Source: Monosporascus cannonballus (taxonomy: Eukaryota > Ascomycota > Sordariomycetes > Xylariales). From it: a stretch of DNA of 64,000 nucleotides. The notes beneath the pieces were generated by a model. That model searched no databases, was not told where the DNA came from, and worked only from the letters and a program-made list of their open reading frames with translations. The translations under genes and the position numbers were made by a program. Shown in pieces: positions 44,623 through 59,600 of the stretch (positions within the stretch are counted from its first letter, which is position 1; each line of letters begins with the position of its first letter). The DNA is taken from the NCBI GenBank assembly GCA_004154925.1, contig QJNS01000132.1:150109-214108 (forward strand). The letters are read 5' to 3'.

Positions 44623-45055
44623 TGTAACAGGAACAGAGGTTCCTATCTCTAAGAAACCGACCTTGAAGACCTAGCGCGGACCTATCACGGCTAAACTACG
44701 GACAAGAAGGCTTGGCCTTTAAGAGTAATCTAGTTAATCTAGGTGATTTAAGTAATCTGAGACTAGATCACATAGATTACGTAGATCACATAGATCCACG
44801 ACACACTTACTTACAAAAAAACGGATATATAACGAATCGATTTTTTTGTAAATAGCTACCTACTTAGTTTCGCTCCTTGATTATTAATATAAGCCTATAA
44901 CTAAAGGCAGCCGTTTTTTACTGTAGGAAAAGTACGTAAATATTTTTAACGAACAAACTATTAAAGTATTTCTCGCTTTATTACTATCTACAAATCAAGA
45001 CCCTATTTCGGATAGTGCTTATACCTCCGGGTGGATATATAACAGGTTCGTTACA
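44623..45055 (+). repeat. Well-preserved solo LTR with target duplication ATATA
   Basis: 433 bp from TGTAACAGG to TTCGTTACA, flanked by ATATA at 44,618-44,622 and 45,056-45,060. It has inverted ends TGTAAC/GTTACA and normal composition in its first 200 bp, unlike the surrounding AT-rich DNA. It contains a tandem pair TAGATCACATAGATTACG / TAGATCACATAGATCCACG (about 44,764-44,801). It is not related to family A LTRs. Young or less RIP-exposed than everything around it. Confidence 0.85.
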
Positions 45056-45060
45056 ATATA

Positions 45061-48000
45061 TAAGCTTGTTAAACGTTCTTGGTAATTATTTTAACTTTTA
45101 ATTTTTTAATTACTTATTATTTACTTGTTAAAATATAAAACGTATTATAAAAAGATATAAATTTCTTTAATTTTTTAGATTCAACGAATTCGAAACTTAA
45201 TTGTAAACGTTTTGTTTTTATATACGTTATTTCTTTATAGGCTTTTAAAACTCGAATTTAAGGTATATCGTTTTCATTTAATATTATTTCCAATTTATAA
45301 AAATTAAAGCTAATCGAAAAAGAAAAATCGATTAGCATACGAATTTTTAATTTAAAAAAGTAAACATTTTTTATTGAATTATAATCTATTAAAAACAAAG
45401 CAAATTTACTGCTAAGTTAACTTGTTATAGTATACAGTAAAATTAATTAAAAGTTAAATTTTATTAAACGACTAACATATACTTAAATATATTTTGTTCT
45501 AAAAATCAATAAAAGAAATATTTCGCCAAATATAACAAAAATTTTGAAAATAGTTAAAATATACTAGAGGCATAATTAATTAATATAGTATTATAAAATG
45601 GAATATTTATAACGTCTAGAAAACAAATTTTCTAATCAGTTCTTTTTATAACAATATAGATAATAATTATAAATATGAAAAGGATTTAAATAATTTAAAT
45701 CATCGAAATAACGCAATGAAAAATATGTTATAATTATTTATATTATTAATATATAAAAGAAGGTTTTGTTTTTATTTATTATGGCAGTGTCTAAATACCT
45801 TTTTAAATTGTCATAATATTAAAGATTATTATTAGATCATTAGAAAGCTAATTTAAATAGTAATTACTGAATAAAATTTAACTAAATATAAAATAAACTT
45901 AATATTGCGATAAATATATTCGAATATATACGAAACGTTGAACTGTTTCTTTATTTAAAACAGTTACGAAAATTAATATTTAATAATATTCGAAAAGTAT
46001 TATAAAACAAATGATATTACGACACTCTATATACTTGTTTATTTTTTTAATCGATTTTAACCTTTCGAAATATTTTATATTGTTAGTTTAAAACTTATCT
46101 ACTTTTTACTAAAAACTTCAAACGAAATTATTATATTTTATTATTAGAGATTCTTTTTCGTGGTTATTATACCATATTTACAGTGGTGATAATATTCGAT
46201 TATATTCAATCCGGCTTTGTACAACTTCCGGCTTTTCTTTTTTAATTTTCATAATATTTTTAGAATTTAAAATATATATATACCACCTGCGCTATATTTG
46301 ATTTCTATCGGTTTGATGGTTTATAAAAGCATTTAAAAAGTTTAGAAAACATTACGATAAAATATAGTTCCTAAACATTAATATTTATCAAGTTAATTAG
46401 CTAATAAAATTAATAAAATAGATATATTTTTTAATAGAACGTAATATATTACTATTATTTAACCTATTTTTAAAATGTAATTACTTAATTATACAAAGGG
46501 AATTATCTATTAAGAAAATGTAACAAAATTCAAAATAAGCCTTTTTTAGAAAAAAGATAATACTATTAAATGGAAAATAGAAGTTGTTGGCTAGGAAAAA
46601 AGTGATAAAAAATTAAATTAATAGTGGTTAAACACTGTCGTAAAAATTAAAACAAAAGAAAGACCAAAATATAACGATTACGAGAAATACGGATATAATG
46701 CGTATATTTATAAAAATTTTTATATATACGATAGATGAAAAGAAATCCGTTTATTTGATATAATATATTACGTTATTAAATGTTTATTTCAATTTATTAT
46801 TATAAAATACAACCAAGTGTCGGATAAGCTTTTATATTTTTAAAGTCGGTGCAAATAATATATTATATTAATTACATAAACAACTTAGCAAAAGTAATAT
46901 TATTCAAGTTAAATTCATATCCAATCAACAATTTAATTTAAATTTTAATTCATAAATAAAAGTAAAGAATGAATAACTATAAAAATTAGGAGGGTTTTAA
47001 AAGACCAATTGGAAAAAGTTGTATAAGAAAATAAAATAAAAAATACCGTACGTATTAAAAATCTTTATCAATTTTTTTAATTCTATTACTATATATTAGT
47101 ATGTAAATATTGTAAAATAATTTCTAAAAAATGAGTTTAATAAGGATCTGTTGGTATTTAGACCGCATTTTTAACATATGCTGAAAATTTAAAAGATTAT
47201 AATAGAATATAATTTAAACAAACGTATTATACGTAATATTTTTAATATACTAATTAATATGTAATATTTACACGAACAATTTAAGTTTTATATTGAAATT
47301 CCCTAAAGCTTTAGTTTAAAGCAAACTATTAGATCTTAATAAGTATGTAATTTCTCGACTTATATTTATTTAAAAAGATTCTATTTATTAAACTTAATGT
47401 AATACAAAAATAGAAATTATTACTTTTTACTTAATTTTTAAAATGTATTTCCGAGTTACTAATAATACATAATATATTATAAATGACAATGTAATAGAAT
47501 GTAAATAAAAAGGATTTACGAAAAGCTTGGAAAATAAATAAATAAATTAAAGCCTGGTGATAATAATATAAAATAGGATACAAATATGATAAAAGTAAGT
47601 ATATTAGGAATATTTAAATAATTAACTAAAGTTATAATACGATATAACAATAATAATTAATACTTTCTTAAAAATTAAAACATAAATAAATAATATACTA
47701 TATCATCTTATCGAATACAGCACCTTATTAGATGACTTTTAGCACTTATAATACTCGCAGCACCTAATTAAAATTCTTTATATATAATACTTCTAATTAA
47801 CACCGACTAGTCAAATTATTGTAGTTAGTGTTTTTATCAATTATCGTTTTTCAAATTAATACCAAAATCTTTTAATTAAATATAATGTTAATTTAAACGC
47901 ATTTTAATTTTCTGTCTCTATTATTCGCATCTTAAAAATATATGAAGAAAATAATCATATATATGAATTTAAAATATCGTCGATGAATATCCTTTTATTA

Positions 48001-48293
48001 ATTAACAGTAAATTTTACGAATTAAACATTTTATTTCTTTAACCGCGTTCTGACTTTTATTATAATTTCTAATAACGACTACCGTCAAAGTTTCGTATTT
48101 TAACAACGTAGAACAAACACATATACATATATATATATATAAAAGATATCGTCTATAATCGTTATTTAATCCATCGTTTCTATATTTTAAAAATTAAATA
48201 TGACGTTACTTTACGCTCGTTTTAATCTTTTATTCTAATATTTTATAATATCTATAGTCGGGTTTCTAAAGTTGAAAAAAATATAAAAAATTC

Positions 48294-48324
<31 letters not shown>

Positions 48325-50430
48325 AAAATACAGTCGATATTTAGTCTTTGATTAGTTAATATCAATATAATATATTTTAATTCAATTGTTTCAAATCAAC
48401 TAATATACAGACTATAATGAACTTAAAAGCGTTTAATAAAATAACATATTTGATAAAGTGATATAATACGTTAAAAATTAACACAAAATAAAAATATTTA
48501 TAATTTAAAAAACGGATAGAATACTGAAATCAAAATTATATATTTTGAAAATATATGAAAACTTAATTCTCTTACAATGTTACCTTAATATATCAATAAA
48601 TAATATTGCCGACAATCTTTTTTTTTCAAAACAGTTAGCATTTGAAATTTAATTACTTTATTTAAAATAAACTTATAACTACGATATCAAGTTAAATATT
48701 ATCTTTTAACTTCAGCAGAATTTATAAAAATTACCACATAATATGATTTATATAATACACATTGTATATAATATTTTAAAGAGAGTATAATTGACTAACA
48801 ATATGTACAGTTAATATATATATAATATATAATATATTATAACATAAAATATATATTGTATATAAAGCGACATCTGCTTATCTACAAGTATCGAAATCAT
48901 AATTTCGTCGTTTTATATATAAATTTGGAAACAGAAAATATAATATAAAGTAAGGTCTTTATAAAAAACTTGTTAACTGTTAAAATTATATTACTGTTTC
49001 GGTTATAATCATTTATAGTTTTAATATCGATATATTGAATTATAATATAGGTAAATATAATATTATTAACGTTTAAAAAAATATCAAATATTTTATGAAT
49101 TATATAAAAGCAACAATACGATTATATTAGAAAAGAATTTAAAACTTTCTTTTGATTTTTTAAAGAAAAAGAAAGCAATTATCTATAAAGTAATTACTTT
49201 ACACCGACCTCGACAATATTACGTAGAAATAGTACACAAAATTCTTAGCGTCTTTTTTATAATTTATGGATTTTCTAAATCTCTAACAGTTATTAAAATC
49301 GTGTTTAACTAATAATTCGAATATTTTAAACAAATCTAAATAGTAGAATTTATAGTACGTATTATTAATACGTATAATAACAGATATATTAAATTATTCA
49401 ATTTATTTAAGATTAAAGTTTATTATTTTTAAGCAACTCTTTTTAATAGTTTTAAAAATATATTATTGCTGTAATAAACTTTCGAAATTTAACTACAGGT
49501 TTATAATTTTCAAAATAAAAACAAATATCCCCATATATATCGTATTCGCATTTAAAAATATAAATACAACCGCCGGGATAATATATATAAGCAGGTATAA
49601 ATTTGTTATCTTTTACTTTAGACTATTTTTTTTTTAGAAAACGGCGTATATAATTACAGATATGCGAAAAGATTGATATTATATAATAAAGATTTCTTTA
49701 AAATAATGAAAATAGAAAGAGAAACATAAAATAAAATTAAATATTATATTGTATAATGATTTTCTACATATCTAACCTAACTAGAAATATAAGATATAAA
49801 TCTATATATATTTTCCATAAAGCTAAACAGTTTGAAACAACGCATTTTAAGCCGTTAATCTGGTATACGAATTATTTAAAATTTCGGCTTTTAGCGTATC
49901 GGTGCTATTTAAAGTAAGTAGAGACGTTGAAGTTAAACACTTTTGAAATTAAGTAATTTATCTTATATATAATTTATTTATTTATTGCTGTATTTTTTGA
50001 TTCTTATTAATATTTTTATAGCTCACGTAAACATACGTTTTTTAGAAAATATCGTTTTTTAAAATATTTTAAGATCGAAGTAAAATAAACTATAGAGGTA
50101 CATTAATAACTAATTTAAAACTGATCCCTTTTCTTTAAAAAGAGAAGAGCTATTTACAATGCTATTACTCTGTAATAACCTCGGTAATTATTACATAAAA
50201 ATAACGTTTAAAATACTTAACGCTTTTTTAATAATTCGCGGATTTTTTAGTATTTAACAAAGAGTTTTTTAATTCTTTATTTTTAAAGATTTAATATAAC
50301 CGTTTTTATAAATTTTATAATTAAGTAATAATTCTTATTAAACGGCTATATTAACTTTACAATGAAGAGAAATATGCAAGACTTAATAATGAAATATGAT
50401 TTATATATATTTTATAAATAAATAATATAT
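45061..50430. other. Extremely AT-rich DNA, no gene seen
   Basis: Highly degraded. No protein relic could be read with confidence; includes a (TA)n run at about 48,296-48,318 and others. Probably old retroelement DNA. Confidence 0.5.
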
Positions 50431-50433
50431 TTC

Positions 50434-53400
50434 GATTACGTCTTAATAAGTAACGGCCTCCAAAAACTATCGTAATCGGAACAGCTCCGAAGATCAAATA
50501 GGTTAGGTTATGTAACGGATCACCCACTTACTAATAGTAAGCCAGTAAGCCGGATTAGGAATTTATTAAAAATAAGTTAATAAATCACGTTAAAATATAT
50601 AGGTGTATTATATACATAATTACAAAATAATAACTTATTATAAAAACTTATTATTTAAAATATTTTTAGTTATCTAAATCCGGTCTATTTACGTTTATTA
50701 ATTAGTTAAAACTTGAATTCTTATAAATTATAATTCTTAATTCAACAACATATTTATTAATTATTAATTAATTTATAAATCTTTTAATAAATATATAAGT
50801 TTAGACGAAAACGAAAATAACTTCATTTAATTAAAGGAAATACTTTCAATAATTAAATGTTTTAAATACATATTTTATTTATTTTGAAAAACAAAATATT
50901 AAATTTTTCAAATTATTTTAAAAGGTTTACGAAAAGTTCCAGAATAGGCGCAAAATTCGATAATGCTTTTTTAAAAAAATACATTGCTTTATTATATCTT
51001 ATTAAGAGTTTATATTATTTTTAAACTTATTTAAATTTGAATTATTTAATACTACTTTTACAAAATTATGTTTATTTTTAATATAATATTAAAAACGTTC
51101 TTAAAATATTTATTCAATTTATTACGTTCCCTTTTTAAATTGAATTTATAGTAAATTAGTTTATTGAGAATAAAAATATTAAAATCGAATACATAATAAG
51201 AAAATATAGTTTTGCGTTGGAAAAATTAAAACCTTAAAATAACATAAATATATAATAATTAAGAATAATTTAAAGAAGTACTCTTAAAGTTTTTCGAAAA
51301 TATAAACTAAAAAATAAAACTTAACATTTAAATTTATTAATTGTAATAAACGATATTCATTTTTATTAATCGTAATACGTAAATTGAATTAACCTGAAAG
51401 CGAAATTAAAAATAAAAGGATATTAATAATTCAACTTTTCATTATTTTAAAAAGAAATAAAAAGCAGTTTTTAATAAATTAATTTAGATTTTTATTAAAT
51501 TATATCATTATAATAATTAATATCAATAACAAGTGATATATTTAACGTATAAAAAGTATTAGAAATAAATAGAACATTAAATTGGGGAATATGATTAATA
51601 TTACTATGTTTCGATATAAAAGTAATTCTTTTAAATATTTAATAGAATTAATGTAATTAAATATTATTTAAATACAAACTTAAGATTAAGATAAATGTTT
51701 TACTTCTAAAAGGTAAAAAATATAAAACTTATGAATTTTAAAGATTGAAATTTTACGATAAGAAAATTAAATATTTATATTAAAAAGTAATATGAACCTA
51801 AATAAAAAATAATAAAGTTGTTAATTAAATTTAAATTTAATGTTAAAACCTCAAAGTTAAAGAGTTGATTTAAATAAATTAGAAAAATAAAAATACCTTG
51901 TCAAGGGTTAATTCAAACAATAATAAAAATACGCAAAAAGTATTTATCGCGGAATTTTTAATTAATATAATAAGCTAAATACTATAAATTGCAAATAACC
52001 AAAGTTTTTAATATATACTAAATGGAAAAAAGAGTTTATTTAATAACGTATAATATACTAATACCAGAAGAAATTCGATTTTCTGAGTTAAACATGAAAT
52101 AATAATATAGAATAATAAGAATATGAATATTTGGAAACTAGTATTTTACAAAATCATATTAAAAAACAATATCGGTTAAAAACAATTTTTTTACTTTTAC
52201 GATTAATATAATGGTAAATTCGTAAAACTTTTCATTAAATATATAATTAAAGAGTATTATTAAAAGGTTGTTATACACCTTTATTTTAAATTAATGTTTA
52301 TTATCCATTCTTTAAAACAAGGTAAAAAAAGTTTCATAATATATTTAAACATTTTATTTTAAATAAAACCAATGATAAAGAATTAATAAAATGTTATATG
52401 CTATACAGAAAGTACACTACATATTAAAATACCAAAATATAAATTAATTAAAATATTTGATATAATTTAAAAAATAAACAAATTTGCAAACTATACACCT
52501 ATAAGAATTTAATATATTAAAAAAAGCTTACAAAATTTGTTTAGGAAATTTAAAGACAAATTGAAAAGATTATTTATAAAAAGGTGATAAAATAATAAAA
52601 TTAAAAATATTAAAAAGAGCTTTTCAAAAGGTTTAAACGCAACGATAAAAACCGTTAACAACTTTAGCATTTTGACTATATAAATTAATGGGTATTTATA
52701 CACCGTAATAATGAAATTCGAAAATTTAAATAAACATTAAATTGCAGTAAAATTAATACATGCCTTTAAATTATTTAGAATAAATAAATTAAACTTTTAT
52801 ATGATTATAATTGCCGAAAATTAAGATTCTACTTACGATAAGGAAGGGGTTTAATACGCAATTAATTCTTTCGAAATTTTGATTTATAAACAAGCCCAAA
52901 TAATTAATATTAATAATATTATAAATATACTTGTGTAGAATCTTAACTAACAAAAACGTTAACTAGGTAATATTCGCTCTACATACCGTTAATAAGTAAA
53001 AAAAAAACCAAAATTTTAATCTTCGATTAAAAATAGCGATAAGTATAGGAATGAAAATATTAGAAATATTACTTTATTTAAAATATAAAATATAAAAAGA
53101 AAAAGAAATGTAAAAGAAACATACAATACATTATTATTATTAAAATAAAGTTCAAGTAATTAAGTAATAATTCAAAATAACGATCGTAAATACCAAAGAA
53201 TTAAATTAAGATATTATTATAATTTTATCACTTTATGTAGGTTTTTAGAAATGTTTATTAACATTTATATAATAATTTTAAACTAAACCGTTTACGAAGT
53301 CTTATCATATTTATAATTTAAACGAAACTAAATAAGGTATATTCAAAATATTTTTAAGAAATCAGTTATAAAAGATATAAATTCGAGTTTCGAAAGATTT

Positions 53401-56400
53401 TATAAAATATTTTATATTTCTCTTATTTAAAAAAATCGGATATTATAATTCATAATTCATTATTAATAAGTAAACGATATTATTATTCAAAATAGAATAT
53501 TTTTTTATGTTTTATATTAATGTTGGATTATATAAAGTGAAACAATTTATAATATTTATTAGTAAAAATAAGTATGAAAAATGATTTTTAAAACCAAATA
53601 TAAAATATTTAAATATATTAATATATTTTACAGAATAATAGATTATATATTGATAAACCTTTGCGAAAACGTTAATAATTATGATTTTAGTCATACTTTC
53701 ATTTATTCGAAACAGCCAAAAATATATATAAAATATATTTCTAAATTTTTAAAACTTTTTTCAAACGTTAAATTATTATTTACTATGAAAAGAAATATTT
53801 CCCAAAATAAAAGAATACAATATTACGCTTATATTATTACTTTAAAATATATTAAACTCAATCCGAAAAATTCTTGTTATTTTACAATATAAAATCTTAA
53901 ATTTAATTAACAGAATTTAAATCGTTTTTCTATTTTTTATTTATTATAAACAATTTATCCAAAGTTTTAGTAAATTTGTAAAAATATTAATGAATTTTAT
54001 TAAAAATATCTAAATACAAATTATAAATAAACAAAGGTTAAAAAATAATGTTACAAGTAATAACGAATTAATATTAATTATATATATTTCAATACAGAGT
54101 ATTGCATTAAAAACCACTATTTCGGAATTTACGTCAAATACGAAATTTCGAAAACGAAATAAGTAAAATAAATTATAGTTTATTGTATTTCTATCCTAAA
54201 ACTTATAAAAACCGAATATAATTATGTTATTTTAAATACTAAATTTATAGTTATTATTGTAACGTTTCACAAATTCAGATTCTTTTAAGAAATATTATTT
54301 GAATTAAATTTATTTAAATTATTAATATTTTCTTTATTTCATTACGATTTCAGTATTTACAAAACTATGATTATAATACGTAAAAAAATAACAAACTTTC
54401 ATTTTTTTATTATTTATAAAAAAACTCTAAAAGCGGTAAAACAAATACTTTAAATAAAGAATACAATTTTTGAAAAAATATACTTAAAATTAATCAAATA
54501 GATTAAGTACTGTTATTAGAAAATATTTATATTTCGCTAAATTACGCTAATATAGATATATTTTACAATATATGTTAAAGATTGTAAAAAATATATAATC
54601 AAGATTTACTAAGAAAATATATAAGCTATAAATTGTCAAAATATGTTTAAAATATAATATGTATAAATATTAATTATATAAATACCTAAGAAATTACAAA
54701 ATGTTAAATAATTTTAACAAAAATATTATTTTCTTAAAATAAAAATGATTTTTTAAAATATGAATAATAAAATAATTTTTATAATAAAATTAAACTATAA
54801 AGATATCAAATTTGTAATCAGATTTGTTTTATTTAAAAGTTTAATTATGAAAATATGTTATAATAACATTTTCTTAATCATCGACAGATTTATAAACTTT
54901 GCTTATGTATAATTTTATTTAAAAAATAGTTATACCGAATAAATAGCATATTGTTTGAAAAAAACACTTTTATTACATATATCTTATTATACGAAACTGT
55001 TTTTTAATACAATTTTATGTTAATTTTAAAATTTTAATAAACTTTTACAATATAAATTAACTAAAAGTATGAAATTATTTAATTTATTAAAACCGTAAAT
55101 AAACAAATATATGAAACGGTTAAATTAAGCGTTAAAAACGTATTTAAAATATTATATTATTTATAACAGAGTTCAGATTAAACATATTTATTCTGCAATT
55201 AATATATAATATTATTTTTATATGTAATATTTATAAAAATATATATATCGATTTTATTAGCGTTAAACTAATATTTATATTAAAATTTAAAATATTAATT
55301 AAAATTCACAAATAATAAAATCGAGAAGTATTATAATAAAAGAAAATTAAAAAAGAGAAATAATTTATTTGGTTAGAAAGGGCATATAAATAAACGAAAT
55401 TAGCAACAGTTTCGATTTTGAAATTATCGGCTCATATAAAATGACTAAAAAATTTTTAAAAATGATTACCAGCTAAAATTCTTATTAAAAAAATAAAATC
55501 TACCTAATCTTTCCTATTTTTTGTTCCAATTAGCAGCGGGTATTATTTCTGTTAAAATAAAAATAAAAGAAATGAAAAATGAAAAACCAAATTACGTGAG
55601 AACTACAAAATATTATAAATATACGAAAAACAGAGATTCAATTAATATTTAATTTAAAAAAAGTTATTCGAATTTCGAAAATATTTAGATATTTTTAAAA
55701 ATTCTGACAAATACTTAATACTTATTATAAGGTTGTTGTTAATAATAATAGAATTTAAAATTGTATTTTAATTAACGTTTTATAAAAATAACATTTACAA
55801 ATTAAGAAAGTTTTAATTAATTATATTTATACTTCTAAAAACCTATATCTTTATTACCGTGTCCGTTTTACAGTGTTTAAAATTATTATATTCGTTTATG
55901 AATTAAAATTCCGATCAATAAATTTAATAATTTATATTTATTATTATGGCTTTTAACGACGGATACGGAATAACTGGATAAAAAAATCAAATAAACCTTT
56001 TTTCGATAATTAAAACTTTATAAATAACGAAGTTTCACAATGTGATAATTAATTATAAAAATAAAACTACTTGTTATATTATATAATCAATGACAACGGA
56101 TATATTCTTGATAACAAAAAACCTTTATTATTATTTGGTAAAACAAATTATTAACACCACGAGAGAAATATGTCATAGATTCGAAACTTTTTATTTTAAT
56201 TAAGTTAATTACAGTATAACGTTAATCTGCTTTACGGAAATAGCGTTTAGAAATATAACCAAATATAATTAAAAAAGCGGAAAGCTTATTACGAAAACGT
56301 CTTAAAGGTAAAGCTTTTAGAAAAAAGGATATTATATTACGTTTTAACAAATTACGGCCTCTACAAATAGTCTTAATAGAAACAATTAAGAAATTTATAT

Positions 56401-56684
56401 AACCTACGTTATGTTACAGATTATTAATTTACTAATAGTAACTTTATAAGCCATATTATTAATTTAATAATAACAAATTAATAAACCAAATCAAAATACA
56501 TACGTTCGTTAAATTTATAATTAATTAGTAATAGCTGATAACAATATTTCGTTACTTAAAATACTTTTAGTATGACGGAATGTAACTGGTTATTATATTT
56601 ATTGCTTAAAATCACACGATACTTCTTTTAACATGAACCCGTACGACTTAGGTTTAATAATTGGTTAAACTCTTAGACGTTACA
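50434..56684 (+). mobile_element. Very old copy of gypsy family A
   Basis: A left LTR remnant at about 50,434-50,725 (TTACGTCTTAATAAGTAACGG, cf. TTATGACTTAACGGGTTGCGG) and a right LTR at 56,335-56,684 (CCCGTACGACTTAGGTTTAA, ending CGTTACA) flank an interior colinear with the element at 17,209. Examples are 52,630-52,720 against 19,480-19,570 (AAACGCAACGATAAAAACCG) and 54,885-54,905 against 21,955-21,975 (integrase VIVDRF region). Length is 6.25 kb. It is far more decayed than the first copy and has lost most CpGs as well. Confidence 0.7.
56335..56684 (+). repeat. 3' LTR of the old gypsy family A copy
   Basis: 350 bp, alignable with 23,548-23,902 throughout; the best-preserved part is TTTAATAATTGGTTAAAC near the end. 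Confidence 0.7.
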
Positions 56685-56689
56685 ATGCG

Positions 56690-59600
56690 CGAAAATTCGT
56701 AATAGGGTAATTAATACAGCGAAAGAATTACCGGGAAAAAGTCTATACGACTTTTAAATATATTACTTTTGATAAATTTAAAAAGGCTTTGTGCCTATAT
56801 ACCTAATTTCTTTTTTATTTTTTAAGTTCGCGAATATATATTTTTTTACTTATTTATAACCTATTTAGTTGTTAAGTTCATTACGGATAATTATATATTT
56901 TTATTATTAATTTATAACGACTTAGAGTCCTATCCGTATTCAGTTTGTATTTTCATATTTTACATTTTTAATATAACTTTTTACGAACTGTTTTCACGTC
57001 TTTTTAAAAAAACGCGTATTTTGTAAATACACTTTTAATAACTTTTCCTTTTTTTCGTTAATAATCTTTTTAAAACCGTCTACGAAATTTCGTATTTTAG
57101 TTATATTATAACCTTAATTTGTATATTGGTTTATCGTTATAAGATTGGTAAAGCTTTAATAAATACTAATAAATATGTGATTTTTACAATAATAATAGAA
57201 TTGTACTAAAAATATACTTTACATTTTATTTTTATTCATAAAACGATTATTAATTCGTAATACCAAAATTTTGATTTTTGCTTAATATATTGATATTTGA
57301 TTTCGCATTTACAAAGAATTTCTAAAAAGTATTAGTATATAAACTCTATATTTAGAACGATATTGTTAAAAATATCATTTGATTTCAAAATATAATTAAA
57401 TAACATGTCGATTAAATTATTAGTAATAAGTTTCGTTATTATCGTAATACAATATGTTTATTTCCTTATCTTATTTTTTGTAACGAAAATAACGTTATAT
57501 TTTTATCGTTATACGGCCATATACCTAACGTGAAATTTGTAATAAAATCTATTTTAACTGCCTTAAATAAACGATTGAAAATCGATAACGAAATAAAGTT
57601 TCTGTAAAATCGATATAACACCACTTGAAAGTTTTAATAATTATAAGAGTTTTTTAAATAATTTTTCATATTTCGTTTTTACGTTTTTTATAATATAGAA
57701 AACTTAATATAAAGAATTATAATACTAATTAATAAATTTGTTATCTAAATCCGAAATATATAATATATAAGTTACCGTTTTATATTTTAATAGATCATTA
57801 CTTTTAATACGTTGTAAATATTCTTTCATTTTATATTTTTATTAAATTTCTTTTTCGAGTTTTCTTAAAAGACTTTATATTTTCAAAATATAACTTAAAA
57901 ATCAAAATAATTAATGAAATCATTTTCGATAGTAATATCGTTGAAATAATATTAGTCATACGTTATTACTATATAATAATTAATTTAAAACTCATAATTC
58001 TAATTAAAAACTTTTTTAAAAACATATTTTCCTTCGTTCTATTTTCGAATATAGATATATTTATTTTCAACGAAATATTTATACATTTTTCAATAAAATT
58101 ATATATATTCGTAAATCCGACTTTTAATTAAAATATTTTTATATTGAATGTTCTTTTAACATTTTTATATCGCTTTGTAAGGTTTTTTTATAGTTATTGT
58201 ACTATAATAAAATAAATGTTTTTAATATTTTATTAAATGAAAAGAAATTTATATATAAACTTAACAATAATGTTTATCGTAATAAAATACTTCAAGTGTT
58301 TCACTTAATTTTCGTTAAACTATACTTTCTTATATAAATACTTAAAATTAATATAATTTAAAAAGCTTTAATAAAAACTTCGAGATAACTACTAAAATAA
58401 TGTTGCTGTTTAAGAGTATTTCCGATAATTAATAAGTCGTTGTTTTTCGTAATGCTAAGATTTCTTGGGATTTTATTTTCCCAAATATAAATATTCTTAA
58501 ATATTATAATATTTTTCTTATTATACGAGTTATATAAAATATTTAAGATGTTAATTTTTTACGAAGATATAGCTATACAATACTTATAATCTTTTGGCGA
58601 AATTAATTGGTTTAAGCTACGAAGATTTTTATCGAATTTCTAAAACATTTTCTATAAAGTCTTATAAAATATAAAATATTTGAATATTATAAATGCTTTG
58701 CAATACTTACTATATCTTAACAATGTTAATATAACCTTTTTTATTTTAATATTATTTTATAAAACTTAAAAGTGAAAGAAAACTTAAAGATTATTAAAAT
58801 TATATATATATATAAATACACAAAGTTCCTATTTATTTTTATTCCTGGAATAATTTATAAATGCATATCTTATATCCTTTCAATCTTTTCAAATATTATT
58901 AAAGGATTAAAATAAAATATATCAAAATAATATATTACAATAAATACCGTTTAATTAAGATATACTTAAAACATATTTAACTATTTTTAAAAAAGAATAA
59001 ATCATATTATTAAATATTTAAAACACTAATACTACGTTTTAACCGTAATTTTCTATATATTTTTAATATAAATTTAATTATATAAAGCGTTTAAATCTAA
59101 TATCGCTTATATATAAAGAAACAATAAACAGTTTAACATCATTTATATTAAAATTAATAATATGCGATTATTTTAAATTAGCTGACTCCACTTTATATAA
59201 TTAATGAAATAACGTAAGCTTTTAAGAAATTAATAATGTAAGAACTTTAATTAAATTATTATTATACTTAATTTTTTATTATTATTTTCCGACAACATTT
59301 AGAAATATTAAATTTCTTTTTAAAATATAAGAAAAACGCATAAAAGTCTCTTTTTGTTAAATTAATTTATCGCACATTCGTATAACGAATATTTCGATAA
59401 TTCAATGACTCCTTTTTTAAAGCAATATATATTAACATAATTATTATAATATTGTTATATTTTAATTATAATCTTTATATAAATAATAATTAATTAATAA
59501 CCGCATTTACTTTTTAAAATCCCAAAAGTCTTAATACAATATCCATATTTTTAACATTTTTAATAACCAAATGATATTGCTTCACTTTTGTAATGTTAAA

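Noticed and set aside
52509..53892. Open frames of 60-103 codons in the AT-rich block
   Set aside because: Lys/Ile/Tyr/Asn-rich translations are expected by chance at this composition and overlap the colinear old gypsy copy.
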